Below are positions 16,878 to 25,753 of a DNA stretch of 64,000 nucleotides, in pieces. Each line of letters begins with the position of its first letter. Position 1 is the first letter of the stretch. Below the pieces are notes generated by a model, which worked only from the letters and a program-made list of their open reading frames with translations, had not been told where the DNA came from and searched no databases. The translations under genes and the position numbers were made by a program. Origin of the DNA: Gemmatimonadales bacterium (lineage in GTDB: Bacteria; Gemmatimonadota; Gemmatimonadetes; Gemmatimonadales; GWC2-71-9); the NCBI GenBank assembly GCA_019637315.1, contig JAHBVU010000005.1:62001-126000 (forward strand), written 5' to 3'.

Positions 16878-18566
16878 ATGCGAATTCTGAGTGCGGCAAT
16901 CATTCTGGTGCTCGCGGGCTGCGGCCCCAAGGCGGACGGCCCGGGGGCCGCGCGTCCGACGGTTCCCGAGGCAGCACTGAATGCGATTTCGGGGGATCAG
17001 CTCCTTGCCGATATCAAGATTCTGGCGTCCGACTCCTTCCTCGGCCGTGGTCCGGGCACGCTGGGTGAGGATCGAACGGTCGAGTTCCTGGAGCGGGAGT
17101 TCCGCGCGATCGGCTTCGAGCCGGGCAATCCGGACGGGAGCTTCATTCAAAAGGTTCCCCTGGTCGGAATCACCCCGGATCCGGCCTCGACCCTGGTGGT
17201 GTATCGCGGTGGAGAGGCGCGAACGCTTCGCTTCCGGGACGATGTGGTTGCCTGGACTCGCCACGTTTCGGATGTTGCCGTCCGCAACTCTGAGATGGTG
17301 TTCGTCGGCTACGGAGTCCAGGCGCCCGAGTACAACTGGGATGATTTCAAGGATCTCGACGCGAAGGGCAAGACGCTCGTCATGCTGGTCAACGATCCAC
17401 CGGTTCCCGATCCCAACAATCCGAGCGGACTCGACTCCACGGTCTTCGGCGGCAAGGCCATGACCTACTATGGCCGCTGGACCTACAAGTATGAGCAGGG
17501 CATGCGGCACGGCGCCGATGCCGTCATCCTGATCCATGAAACGGAGCCGGCCGGCTATCCGTTTACCGTGGTGCAGGGTATGGGCGGCGAGCGGTTCAAT
17601 ATCATCGGGCCGGACAACAATGCCAGCCGGTCCAAGATCGAGGCGTGGATCACGCTCGAGCAGGCGAAGTCGCTGCTCTCGCTGGCCGGGCAGGACTTCG
17701 ATCAGCTCAAGGCACGCGCAGCGACTCGGGAGTTTGCCCCGGTGCCGCTCGGTCTGACGGCATCGATGAATCTCAAGTCGACTCGACGCACCGTCGAATC
17801 ACGCAACGTGATTGCCAAGCTGACCGGCAGCGATCCGGTGGGTCGGGACGAGTATGTCATCTACACGGCGCACTGGGATCATTTCGGTGTCGGAGCGGCC
17901 ATCAACGGAGATTCGATCTACAACGGCGCCTTCGACAACGCGACCGGAACTGCGGCGCTGCTGGCGTTTGCCCGGGCCTTCAAGGCGCTGCCCACCCCGC
18001 CTCGGCGCACGGTGGTGATGCTGGCGGTGACGGCCGAGGAGCAGGGGCTGCTCGGTTCGCAGTACTATGCGGAGCGACCCCTCTATCCGCTGGCCCAGAC
18101 GGTGGCCAACATCAACGTCGATGGCGTCAATGTCGACGGCCGCACCAGCGACGTGACGGTGATCGGGCTCGGCGCCTCCGAGCTCGACGACGAGGTGCAG
18201 GCCGCGGCGGCCATCCAGAAGCGAACCGTGCGTCCGGACGCCGAGCCGGAAAAGGGCTACTACTACCGCTCGGATCACTTCAACTTTGCCAAGGTGGGTG
18301 TACCTGCGCTCTACACCGACGGCGGCGTCGATTTCGTGGGTGAGTCACCGGATTATGGGACCAAAGCGCGCGAGCGCTACATTGCCGAGGATTATCACAA
18401 GCCGTCGGACGAGGTGAAACCGTTCTGGCGGATGGATGGTGCGGTGGACGACCTGCGCCTGCTGCTGAAGATCGGTTACTGGCTGGCAGAGAGCGATCGC
18501 TTCCCCGAGTGGCGACCTGGCAACGAGTTCAAGCCGGCGCGGGATGCGCAGCGGCCGCCGCGCTGA
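16878..18566 (+). CDS. M28-family zinc aminopeptidase lipoprotein with PA domain
   Basis: 562 residues from ATG 16878, which gives a lipoprotein signal ending in LAGC; longer in-frame starts would bury it. A protease-associated insert (about 130-290) precedes the catalytic core. Zinc ligands appear in order: HWDHFG, FDNATGTAAL, TAEEQGLLG, INVDGVNVDG, and a late His in YHKPSDEV. Members remove N-terminal residues from peptides outside the cytoplasmic membrane. Standing alone, it matches the proteolytic scavenging theme of this window. Confidence 0.92.
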   Translation: MRILSAAIILVLAGCGPKADGPGAARPTVPEAALNAISGDQLLADIKILASDSFLGRGPGTLGEDRTVEFLEREFRAIGFEPGNPDGSFIQKVPLVGITPDPASTLVVYRGGEARTLRFRDDVVAWTRHVSDVAVRNSEMVFVGYGVQAPEYNWDDFKDLDAKGKTLVMLVNDPPVPDPNNPSGLDSTVFGGKAMTYYGRWTYKYEQGMRHGADAVILIHETEPAGYPFTVVQGMGGERFNIIGPDNNASRSKIEAWITLEQAKSLLSLAGQDFDQLKARAATREFAPVPLGLTASMNLKSTRRTVESRNVIAKLTGSDPVGRDEYVIYTAHWDHFGVGAAINGDSIYNGAFDNATGTAALLAFARAFKALPTPPRRTVVMLAVTAEEQGLLGSQYYAERPLYPLAQTVANINVDGVNVDGRTSDVTVIGLGASELDDEVQAAAAIQKRTVRPDAEPEKGYYYRSDHFNFAKVGVPALYTDGGVDFVGESPDYGTKARERYIAEDYHKPSDEVKPFWRMDGAVDDLRLLLKIGYWLAESDRFPEWRPGNEFKPARDAQRPPR

Positions 18567-18570
18567 AACA

Positions 18571-19017
18571 TCAGCCCTTCCCAACGACAGGAGCCGCGGC
18601 TGGCGCTGCGGCTCCCGGGTCGACTCGCTCGACCTGAGCGAGCGCGGCTCGGTTGACCAGAATGCGAAGGTTGTTGCTCTTCGGGTCGATCGGCACCATG
18701 AAGAAGGAGTCGCCGGTCAGGGGCCACCTGTGGGTCATACCGACGACGGTCTCGCCATCCTCGAATCGGGCGGAGATTCGTTTGGCGCCGACCAGGCGGG
18801 CATCGCCAGGGGTGGCCTCAAATGATTCCTGGAAGTCTGAGTTTCCACTGGGATCTTTGACGAAGAAGAGTGCCTTGAGGTCCTGGAGGCGGACGACAAC
18901 GACTTCGCCGTTCTCGGTTCTGAGGTGGAAAGTCGGCCGGTTCGGGTCGACGTTGAGGCTCGATCCCTTCAGAACCCGACCGTCCCGGAACCGCGCGACT
19001 ACGATGTTGGGCTTCAT
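18571..19017 (-). CDS. DUF6982-like small protein
   Basis: 148 residues from ATG 19017, preceded by AGGAGG at 9 nt. Two related beta-rich halves: MKPNIVVARFRDGRVLKGSS with NRPTFHLRTENG, and then ISARFEDGETVVGMTHRWP. Each 'F-DG' strand pair resembles the other, so the protein may be a duplicated small barrel. I associate it with DUF6982, which has no established function. It ends in a short Ala/Pro tail. Confidence 0.6.
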   Translation of the reverse strand: MKPNIVVARFRDGRVLKGSSLNVDPNRPTFHLRTENGEVVVVRLQDLKALFFVKDPSGNSDFQESFEATPGDARLVGAKRISARFEDGETVVGMTHRWPLTGDSFFMVPIDPKSNNLRILVNRAALAQVERVDPGAAAPAAAPVVGKG

Positions 19018-19349
19018 GAACGGCTGCCTCCTGGAGAGAGATTGCACCGGCCATTCGAGCAGATCCCGTGCCGGTATCGGCTCCGGCCGGAGGCCGTCAG
19101 ACGACTATGGGCGGTGTTGGCAAGTCATTGCTTTTGCTTGAGATAGCGCGTCGCGGCCCGGGGTGGATCGATCGCGGCCGACCGGGCAGGGGCCAAATGG
19201 CCCTCAGCGACTTACTGCAGTTTTCGGCGAATCGCATTCAGCGGGGGCGTTCCGACTGACACAATCCTGACCCTGGGTGCGTATGAGAGGCTCCGGGGCA
19301 AGTGACCAGGCCCCGATCCTCGAGAAACGTTCATTCTGCTGGAGGCACC
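19018..19349. other. Intergenic region without recognisable gene
   Basis: 332 nt between the divergent DUF6982-like and GlsB-type genes. It must carry both promoters. I see only the two ribosome binding sites (AGGAGG for the left gene, GGAGG for the right) and no convincing small gene, RNA or repeat. Confidence 0.5.
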
Positions 19350-19589
19350 ATGGGACTGCTCTGGACCATCCTGATCGGCTTCATCGTCGGTACTGTGGCC
19401 AAGCTGCTGGTATCCGGGAAGGAGCCGGGTGGCTTCATCATTACCACCCTGCTCGGCATCGGCGGGTCCGTCGTTGGCGGATGGCTCTTTGGCGTACTCG
19501 GCATGAACCCGAACGTCGGCTTCATCGGGTCCGTGATCGGCGCCGTGGTAATCCTGGTGGTCTACCGCTGGCTCAAGAAGCCGCAGTAG
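19350..19589 (+). CDS. GlsB/YeaQ/YmgE-family stress-response membrane protein
   Basis: 79 residues, starting at ATG 19350 behind GGAGG. Three Gly-rich membrane segments are typical of the transglycosylase-associated (YeaQ/YmgE) family: LLWTILIGFIVGTVAKLLV, FIITTLLGIGGSVVGGWLFG and FIGSVIGAVVILVVYRWL. The family is induced in stress and stationary phase in enterobacteria and Gram-positives; its molecular action is unknown. Monocistronic, convergent with the ADOP permease gene. Confidence 0.88.
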   Translation: MGLLWTILIGFIVGTVAKLLVSGKEPGGFIITTLLGIGGSVVGGWLFGVLGMNPNVGFIGSVIGAVVILVVYRWLKKPQ

Positions 19590-19598
19590 GCGTCGTCG

Positions 19599-22085
19599 TC
19601 ACTCTCTGCGCAGCGCCTCGATCGGATCGACGGTCGAGGCTCGGCGCGACGGGATCCAGATCGCCAGCAGCGCCACCGCCCCCAGGATCAGGGGAACTGC
19701 AGTGAAAGTTGCGGCGTCGATGCCGCTACCTCCGTACAGCATGCCGCGAATCAACCGGGACGCCGCCAGAGCTCCGACCAGGCCGATGCCGGTGCCGATG
19801 CCCACCAGGACAAGGCCTTCCCGCACCAGCAGCCGAACGATAGCGGTACCTGCAGCGCCGATGGCAATTCGGATTCCGATTTCCCGGGTGCGCTGCACCA
19901 CCGCGCCCGACATCACGCCATAGATCCCGATCGACGCGAGGAACAGGCCCAGGACGCCGAACAGTCCCAGCACGCTCCCGGCGATCCGCGCTGGCATGAG
20001 TGCAATACCGAGATGCTGCTCCATCGATCGGATGTTGCTGACCGGCAGGTTGGGGTCCAGCGATGCGACTTCGCTGCGAATCAGGGACGACAGCGCCAAC
20101 GGATCGCCGTTGGTCCGGATATGCACCGACATACCCGATTGCCACGACTGCGATTGAGGCACCCACATGAAGGCGGTCGGCGGCTCGCCCAGGCGACGAT
20201 ACTTGCCGGTCGGGACGACGCCGACGACGGTGTAGTCGCGACCGCCGGTGCGAACGATCCGGCCGACCGCATCCTGTCCGGGCCAGAAGCGATCGACGAA
20301 ACGTTGATTGACGATCATGACCCGTGCTGCGGAGCTGTCGTCCGTCGCCCGGAACTCGCGGCCATTGACGAGCCGGGTGCCCAGCACACTGAAGTAGTCG
20401 GGAGACACCACCGCCGCGTCGATCGACATGCGCTCGGTGGTTTGCGGTGTGTACCCGGGGATCTGCACGCCCCAGTCGCTGTTGCCGATGCCGAGTTGCA
20501 CGTCGTTGATCAGCGCCACGCCGGCAACGGCCGGGTTGGCCCGGATCCGCTCAATCAGTTGCTGATAGAACTGTTCGGTCCGAGCGCGCGAGTAGCCTTG
20601 CAGGCCGGGGTCCAGGTCCGCAATCAGGAGGTTGCTGCTGTCAAAACCTTTGTCCACCTGCGTAGCGTGTTCCAGGTTGCGCAGAAAGAGACCGGCCGAC
20701 ACCAGCAGGATGATCGACAGCGCAACTTGAGTGATGACGAGACCGCGGGTCAACCGCGAACGGCTGCCTCCGGAGGGCGATTCGCCCTTGAGCGCAGGCA
20801 CGAGATCGGGGCGGGTAGCCTGCAGCGCGGGCGCCAACCCGAAGATCACGCCGGTCAGCACCGAAACGCCGAGGGTAAAGAGCAGGACCGTGATGTTGAC
20901 CTCGAGCCCCGGCGTCATATCCACGGCCACCGGCAGTCGAATCTGATTGGCCAGTCCGATGGCCCACCATGCGAGTACGACGCCGATCACGCCGGACACG
21001 AGCGAGAGCAGCACGCTTTCGGTCAGCAACTGGCGAATGATGACCGATCGCTTGGCGCCGAGCCCGAGGCGGATCGCCATCTCGCGGCTTCGCTCTCGCG
21101 CTTGCGCCAGCAGCAGGTTGGCCACGTTGACGCAGGCAATCAGCAGCAGCAGTACGACGACGGCCATGACGATCGAGGTCAGGCCGTATTGGGCATCCCG
21201 TACTTCAGGATGAAACCCGGCTTCCGACTGCGGCACGATGTTGATGCCGCTCTCGCGGTAGGCGTCCGGATGCTCCTCGCGAAGCTGCTGGACGACGGCA
21301 TCGATTCGGCCTTGGATGGCACCCGCAGTGACCCCAGGCGCAGGACGCGCAATTATGCTGAGGAAGTTGTTGCCCCGCGTCTGAAACGGGTTGTTGGTTC
21401 CCGGCCGCGACTCGGCGATTTGTGTGAGCGGCAGCCACAGAGTCGGCGTGATGATCGGCATGGTGCCGCGGAACTCTTCCGGGGCAACGCCCACGACGGT
21501 GTAGCCGATTCCATTGAGCAGGACGGAGCGCCCCACCACGTTCGGATCACCGCCGAAGGTCTCGATCCAGCCTTTGTGACTCAGGACGACGACGCGATGT
21601 GCGCCTTCGCCGATGTCCTCTTCAGGCACGAAGAACCGGCCTTGACGAGGTACCACCCCGAGCGTCGCGAAGTAGTTGGCGGATGCGATCATCCCGTAGA
21701 TCCGTCTCGGCTGACCGTCGGCCGAGAGGTTGAGCACTTCGATGGACCAGGCGGCAACGTTCGAGAAAACGTCCTTGGTCCGGTCGCGCACGTCGATATA
21801 GTGGGCGGGGGCGTTCGATCCGTGCTCGGATCCGGGCCACTTCCGGTAGAGCTGGAGCAGCTCGTTGGGCCGGTCGACCCCCGGGAGCGGTCGCAGGATC
21901 AGGGCATCGACGGCCGAGAAGACTGCGGTGTTGAGTCCGATACCGAGGGCAAGCGTGCCGATGATCACCAGGGTGAAGACCGGCCGGCGGGCCAGCATTC
22001 GGACGGCGTGCCTGAGGTCGCGAAGCAGAGTCGACATGGGCGCTCGAGCTCGATTGACGGACGTAGGGGACGGAGGCTCGTCCAT
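19599..22085 (-). CDS. ADOP-type ABC transporter permease (MacB/FtsX-like)
   Basis: 828 residues. It has the same duplicated permease layout as the gene at 330 but lacks the N-terminal cytoplasmic prefix and has no PadR neighbour. Domains: TM1 near 37-60, MacB-type periplasmic domain to about 270, FtsX block about 285-400, second half starting near 430, and a final FtsX block with VVQRTREIGIRIAIGA. ATG 22085 has a plausible GGAAG site; ATG 22037 (MSTLLRDLRHAVRML) is an alternative start. Substrate is unknown. Confidence 0.92.
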   Translation of the reverse strand: MDEPPSPTSVNRARAPMSTLLRDLRHAVRMLARRPVFTLVIIGTLALGIGLNTAVFSAVDALILRPLPGVDRPNELLQLYRKWPGSEHGSNAPAHYIDVRDRTKDVFSNVAAWSIEVLNLSADGQPRRIYGMIASANYFATLGVVPRQGRFFVPEEDIGEGAHRVVVLSHKGWIETFGGDPNVVGRSVLLNGIGYTVVGVAPEEFRGTMPIITPTLWLPLTQIAESRPGTNNPFQTRGNNFLSIIARPAPGVTAGAIQGRIDAVVQQLREEHPDAYRESGINIVPQSEAGFHPEVRDAQYGLTSIVMAVVVLLLLIACVNVANLLLAQARERSREMAIRLGLGAKRSVIIRQLLTESVLLSLVSGVIGVVLAWWAIGLANQIRLPVAVDMTPGLEVNITVLLFTLGVSVLTGVIFGLAPALQATRPDLVPALKGESPSGGSRSRLTRGLVITQVALSIILLVSAGLFLRNLEHATQVDKGFDSSNLLIADLDPGLQGYSRARTEQFYQQLIERIRANPAVAGVALINDVQLGIGNSDWGVQIPGYTPQTTERMSIDAAVVSPDYFSVLGTRLVNGREFRATDDSSAARVMIVNQRFVDRFWPGQDAVGRIVRTGGRDYTVVGVVPTGKYRRLGEPPTAFMWVPQSQSWQSGMSVHIRTNGDPLALSSLIRSEVASLDPNLPVSNIRSMEQHLGIALMPARIAGSVLGLFGVLGLFLASIGIYGVMSGAVVQRTREIGIRIAIGAAGTAIVRLLVREGLVLVGIGTGIGLVGALAASRLIRGMLYGGSGIDAATFTAVPLILGAVALLAIWIPSRRASTVDPIEALRRE

Positions 22086-22134
22086 CTACGTCTTCCGGCT
22101 CCCGAAGGTTTCCAACTGGAACGGCGGAGCGGGA

Positions 22135-23019
22135 TCAGTCCGACTCGTCGATCGACCGGGGCCAGTCCTGCTTGAGCAGGCGCGACATGGCCCGATCGGC
22201 CAGGAGGCGACCCTCCGTTTGGCAGCGAGCGCAGTAGTTGGTCTCGTTGTCGGCATACCGGATCCGCTGGACCGGGGTGCCACAATCGGGGCACGGTTGT
22301 CCGAACTTGCCATGCACCGCCATCTCGGGTCGGAAGGCGGTGACCTTCTCGGGAAATCCGCCGGCCCGGTCGCGTCTGAAGCGGGCAACCCAGTCGCCCA
22401 GCACCGTTCGACCGGCGTCGAAGAGCCGGCCGATTTCATCGTCGGTGAGCCGGCGGGTCAGCTTGAGGGGGGACAACCGCGCGGCGTGCAGGATCTCGTC
22501 CGAAAACGCGTTGCCGATGCCGTCGAACGCTCTCGGGTCGGTCAGGGCCCGCTTCAGCGTGTGGTTCCCGGCCATGATGCGATCCCGAAAGCTCTCGACG
22601 GTCGCCGCAAAGAGGTCGAGCCCGCCCCGGTCGAACTCACGAAGATTGTCGGCCCCGCGGACGGCGTGGAGCGAGGCGCGCCGCTTGCTGCCCGCTTCGG
22701 TGAGCGTTAGGGTGCCGTTATCGAAATCGAAGGCGGCCAGCGAAATCTTGCTGCCAATGGCGGCACCGACCGGTTTCCAGTGGAGCCGCCCGGCAATCAT
22801 CAGATGAATGACGAGGAAGATCTCGTCCTCCATGGCCAGGACGATGCGCTTGCCGAGCCGACGGATGCCGTCGACCCGCTTGCCGTGCACAGCGCTGAGC
22901 GGCGGGTCGACGGAGCGGAGCAGGAACGGGGTCCGCAGTCTGACGTCACGAAGCACGTGACCGCGGATCCGTTCCTCGAGCGCCTCGACATAGGTCGCGA
23001 TATCTGGCAGTTCCGGCAC
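22135..23019 (-). CDS. Fpg/Nei-family DNA glycosylase
   Basis: 294 residues. The N-terminus PELPDI supplies the catalytic Pro and Glu; the H2TH region lies near 150-200 (RALTDPRAFDGIGNAFSDEI); RLGKRIVL carries the conserved Lys. A zinc finger near the C-terminus has CPDC and CARC pairs. The finger loop reads ADNETNYCARCQ, so the Arg of the usual GR(S/T)T-type motif is not seen. It therefore belongs to a divergent subfamily. Such enzymes remove oxidised bases and nick the strand; the exact base preference cannot be predicted. No adjacent repair partner. Confidence 0.87.
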   Translation of the reverse strand: MPELPDIATYVEALEERIRGHVLRDVRLRTPFLLRSVDPPLSAVHGKRVDGIRRLGKRIVLAMEDEIFLVIHLMIAGRLHWKPVGAAIGSKISLAAFDFDNGTLTLTEAGSKRRASLHAVRGADNLREFDRGGLDLFAATVESFRDRIMAGNHTLKRALTDPRAFDGIGNAFSDEILHAARLSPLKLTRRLTDDEIGRLFDAGRTVLGDWVARFRRDRAGGFPEKVTAFRPEMAVHGKFGQPCPDCGTPVQRIRYADNETNYCARCQTEGRLLADRAMSRLLKQDWPRSIDESD

Positions 23020-23046
23020 GCACGCTCCCCCCGGAGAGCCGTTCGG

Positions 23047-24384
23047 TCAGGCGGCGGAGAAGAACTCCTGATGGAGTGCCTTGACCGCGGCCGGCCCGTC
23101 CTCTTCGCGGACCACGAAGGTGACGTTGATCTCCGAGGCTCCCTGCGAGATCACCTCAATGTTGACGTCGCGCACCGCATGAAACAAGCGCGCCGATAGT
23201 CCTCGGCTGCCTCGCAAATCGACGCCGATGACCGCCACGATGGCTCGACCATCGAGGACCGTCACGGTGCCCAGGGCCTGGAGGTCTCGCAGTAGGCCGG
23301 TCCGCTCGGTGCTGCCGTCGATGGTGACGGAGACATTGACTTCACTCGACGCGAGCACATCGACCGCCACGCCATGGTTGGCAAAGACACCGAACAGCTG
23401 CTGGAGGAACTCGACCGCGCCAAGCCGCCGGGGCGCCCGGACGTTGATGATGGTGATGCCGCGCTTCCAGGCAATCGAGCGCACCGGCGAGTTGCCAACG
23501 AAGGTCGGCCGCGCGCCCGCTACGATGCGTGTGCCCGGCCGATCAGGCGCAAACGAGTTGAGGACCCAGCAGGGAATCCCCGCATCCACCAGCGGCGACT
23601 GGGTTGCGGGGTGCAGCACCTTGGCGCCGAACGCCGCGAGCTCGGCCGCCTCATGGTAGCTCGCTTCTGCCAGCAGGTGCGCATCCGGCACGATCCGCGG
23701 ATCGGCGGAGAGAATGCCGTCGACATCGGTCCAGATCTCGACGCGCTGCGCATCGAGCGCAGCGCCCAGCAGTGATGCGGTGTAATCGGACCCGCCTCGG
23801 CCCAGGGTGGTGGTCTGACCATCCGCCGTGGCGCCGATGAATCCTTGCGTTACCGGCACCGTGCCCGCTTCGGTCAACGGCGGGATGATTTGCCGGGCGC
23901 GACGCCGGATCTCGTCGAGCTGTGGTGCGGCCTTCGTGAACCGGGCATCGGTTACGACCACATGGCGCGCGTCGACCCAGCGACTGGGCACCCCTGCGGC
24001 CTCGAGCGCAGCGGTCACGAGGCGCGAGCTCCAGAGTTCGCCGTGGCTCACCACGTGGTCCGACTCGAACGGGCGCCAGTGGCTGCCGGCACGAACGAGG
24101 AGCCATTGCCGCAGGGCGCTGACATCCTCCTCGATGCGGCCGATCACCGCAGGGGGGAGAGCCAGCTCGGCAGCGACCGTCTGATGGCGTTCCAGAATGG
24201 TGGTGAGCCGATTGTCGATCGTGGCGCCGGCGTGTTCGAGATCGAGCAGCGCGTCGGTCATCCGCGCCAGCGCCGATACCACGACGACCGGCCGGTCCTC
24301 GCGACGGGAGGCAATGATGCTCACCAATCTCTTGATGGCAGCGGCATCGGCGACCGAGGTGCCGCCGAACTTGGCGATGATCAT
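23047..24384 (-). CDS. lysC: Aspartate kinase
   Basis: 445 residues, monofunctional. N-terminal kinase motif AKFGGTSVADA; substrate and nucleotide region with TTLGRGGSDYTA near 205; two ACT domains at the C-terminus (about 310-445, beginning INVRAPRRLGAVEFLQQLFG and VAVIGVDLRGSRGLSARLF), which in the family give feedback control by Lys or Thr. It phosphorylates aspartate, the first step to lysine, threonine, methionine and isoleucine. It overlaps the asd gene by 4 nt, so the asd leader described below should control both. Confidence 0.96.
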   Translation of the reverse strand: MIIAKFGGTSVADAAAIKRLVSIIASRREDRPVVVVSALARMTDALLDLEHAGATIDNRLTTILERHQTVAAELALPPAVIGRIEEDVSALRQWLLVRAGSHWRPFESDHVVSHGELWSSRLVTAALEAAGVPSRWVDARHVVVTDARFTKAAPQLDEIRRRARQIIPPLTEAGTVPVTQGFIGATADGQTTTLGRGGSDYTASLLGAALDAQRVEIWTDVDGILSADPRIVPDAHLLAEASYHEAAELAAFGAKVLHPATQSPLVDAGIPCWVLNSFAPDRPGTRIVAGARPTFVGNSPVRSIAWKRGITIINVRAPRRLGAVEFLQQLFGVFANHGVAVDVLASSEVNVSVTIDGSTERTGLLRDLQALGTVTVLDGRAIVAVIGVDLRGSRGLSARLFHAVRDVNIEVISQGASEINVTFVVREEDGPAAVKALHQEFFSAA

Positions 24385-25436
24385 CGCGCCACGATCCCTT
24401 CGCTGACCAGGAGCTCGGCGTTCTGAATCGTGGCGCCTGCCGCGCCGCGGACGGTGTTGTGGCTCAGCACGACAAAGCGGATGTCGAACACGGGGCAGGG
24501 GCGAATCCGGCCGACCGTTGCCGTCATGCCGCGACCCCGCTCGATGTCGAGCCGCGGCTGCGGGCGATCAGGGCGGTCGTCGACTACGACCGGGAACTCC
24601 GGCGTCGAAGGAAGGGCCAGAATGCGGGGGTCGGGGCGCCAGGACGCCAGCGCCTCGCGAACCGCCTCCGGCGTCACCCGCTGCTTGAAGCCGATCGACA
24701 CCGTTTCGGTGTGCCCATCGATGACCGGAACGCGGTTGGTGTGCGCGCTGACGAGCACCGCCGCCTCGCTGATTGCGGTGCCGTCGAGCCGTCCCAGGAT
24801 CTTTCGGGTTTCCCGCTCGACTTTTTCCTCCTCGCCGCCGATGTAGGGAACCACGTTACCGCTGATGTCGAGCGAAGCAACACCCGGCCACCCGGCGCCG
24901 GAGATGGCCTGCATGGTCGACACGACGAGGCGGTCGATTCCGAACTGTGCGTGCAGGGGCGCCAGCGCGAGAACGAGTCCGGTGGTGGTGCAGTTCGGAT
25001 TCGCAACGATCGCACCCGGCCAGCCGCGCGCCGTGCGCTGATGTGGCAGCAGGCCGAGATGGTCCGGGTTGATCTCCGCAACCACGAGCGGCACATCGGG
25101 ATCCATCCGAGTCGGGCTGGCATTGGTGACGATCACGACGCCGGCCTTGGCCCAGATCGGCTCGATCGTGACTGCGGCCTGGGTATCGAGCGCCGAGAAG
25201 GCGAGTGGGACGTCGACGGCGACCGTGCTCGACTGGATGACCAGCTTGCCGATCCGCTCCGGCAGCTCGGTCGATTCACGCCAGCGAACCACCTCGGCGT
25301 AGGGACGACCGGCGCTCGCATCGGAGGCCGTGAGCACCGCGACTTCGAACCAGGGATGGTTGTCCAACAGGCGAATCAGCTTCTGGCCAACGGTGCCGGT
25401 CGCACCAAGAATCGCAACGGGTATGCGGGACGCCAC
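24381..25436 (-). CDS. asd: Aspartate-semialdehyde dehydrogenase
   Basis: 351 residues from GTG 25436, chosen because GAGGAG stands 7 nt upstream and the protein then begins with the Rossmann strand VASRIPVAILGATGTVGQ. A longer frame to 25496 would translate through the terminator hairpin. Active-site Cys is in VANPNCTTTG and the catalytic His region in SAHTNRVPVI. The residues SGAGWPGVASLDISGNVVPY place it with the archaeal/fungal-type subfamily. It reduces aspartyl phosphate, the second step of the aspartate pathway. First gene of asd-lysC. Confidence 0.96.
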   Translation of the reverse strand: MASRIPVAILGATGTVGQKLIRLLDNHPWFEVAVLTASDASAGRPYAEVVRWRESTELPERIGKLVIQSSTVAVDVPLAFSALDTQAAVTIEPIWAKAGVVIVTNASPTRMDPDVPLVVAEINPDHLGLLPHQRTARGWPGAIVANPNCTTTGLVLALAPLHAQFGIDRLVVSTMQAISGAGWPGVASLDISGNVVPYIGGEEEKVERETRKILGRLDGTAISEAAVLVSAHTNRVPVIDGHTETVSIGFKQRVTPEAVREALASWRPDPRILALPSTPEFPVVVDDRPDRPQPRLDIERGRGMTATVGRIRPCPVFDIRFVVLSHNTVRGAAGATIQNAELLVSEGIVAR

Positions 25437-25450
25437 AAGAACGCTCCTCG

Positions 25451-25487
25451 AAAATGAAAAGCCCCGCGCTCGTTCGAGGCGCGGGGC
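25451..25487 (-). terminator. Intrinsic terminator in the asd leader (attenuator)
   Basis: Reading on the minus strand, GCCCCGCGC (25487-25479) and GCGCGGGGC (25469-25461) make a perfect 9-bp GC stem with a 9-nt loop, followed by TTTTCATTTT. It ends 15 nt before the asd start codon, inside the transcribed leader and not after a gene, so it is positioned as an attenuator. Confidence 0.85.
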
Positions 25488-25515
25488 GTTGGACAATCCA
25501 GTCTGGTTACTTGCG

Positions 25516-25614
25516 TCAGTCTGTGATGTTCGCGCCGCGCCGGCTGCACATGGTCGTGCCGCCCTTCGTCATGAAGGTCGTGGACTTCGTGCCGGTGCGC
25601 TTGGTTGCGAACAT
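25516..25614 (-). CDS. Thr/Lys/Met-rich leader peptide of asd-lysC
   Basis: A 32-codon frame from ATG 25614 to TGA 25518-25516. Of 32 residues nine are Thr (4, 7, 9, 12, 13, 16, 20, 21, 31), three Lys (5, 10, 17), three Met including the start (1, 15, 22) and one is Ile (30). Thus about half are aspartate-family amino acids, the products of the pathway it precedes. It begins MFATKRTGTKSTTFM. No strong ribosome binding site is visible upstream, a weak point. Composition, position 29 nt before a terminator, and possible alternative pairings argue for a thrL-like control peptide. Confidence 0.75.
   Translation of the reverse strand: MFATKRTGTKSTTFMTKGGTTMCSRRGANITD
25532..25600 (-). promoter_or_regulatory. 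Possible anti-terminator and pause pairings within the leader
   Basis: GCGCGGCGC (25540-25532, leader codons 25-28) differs at one position from GCGCGGGGC, the 3' arm of the terminator. It could therefore pair with the terminator's 5' arm (25487-25479) as an anti-terminator. Upstream, GCGCACCGGC (25600-25591, codons 6-8) can pair with GCCGGCGCG (25544-25536) with one mismatch, occluding the anti-terminator. These are the mutually exclusive structures expected of ribosome-mediated attenuation. Confidence 0.6.
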
Positions 25615-25646
25615 GGCCGTCAAGCTAGTGAACGGACTCTCAGGCC

Positions 25647-25665
25647 GCAAGAGCCCCCCTCTTGC
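25647..25665. other. 7-bp hairpin upstream of the leader peptide
   Basis: GCAAGAG (25647-25653), five C, CTCTTGC (25659-25665). It lies about 33 nt upstream of the leader peptide start on the minus strand, so it is in the 5' untranslated part or at the promoter edge. Role unknown. Confidence 0.5.
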
Positions 25666-25753
25666 GCGATTGGCGGCCGCGCGTTAGCGTTGAGGGACAA
25701 TTGTTGGCTCGTGGCAATTTGCGGCATATTGCGGCCACGCTAAACAAACGCTA

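Noticed and set aside
20013-22175. 720-residue open frame on the + strand opposite the second ADOP permease
   Set aside because: Antisense of a well-conserved permease; composition (His/Arg/Gly/Asp-rich) is typical of frames mirrored from high-GC codons. No family motif.
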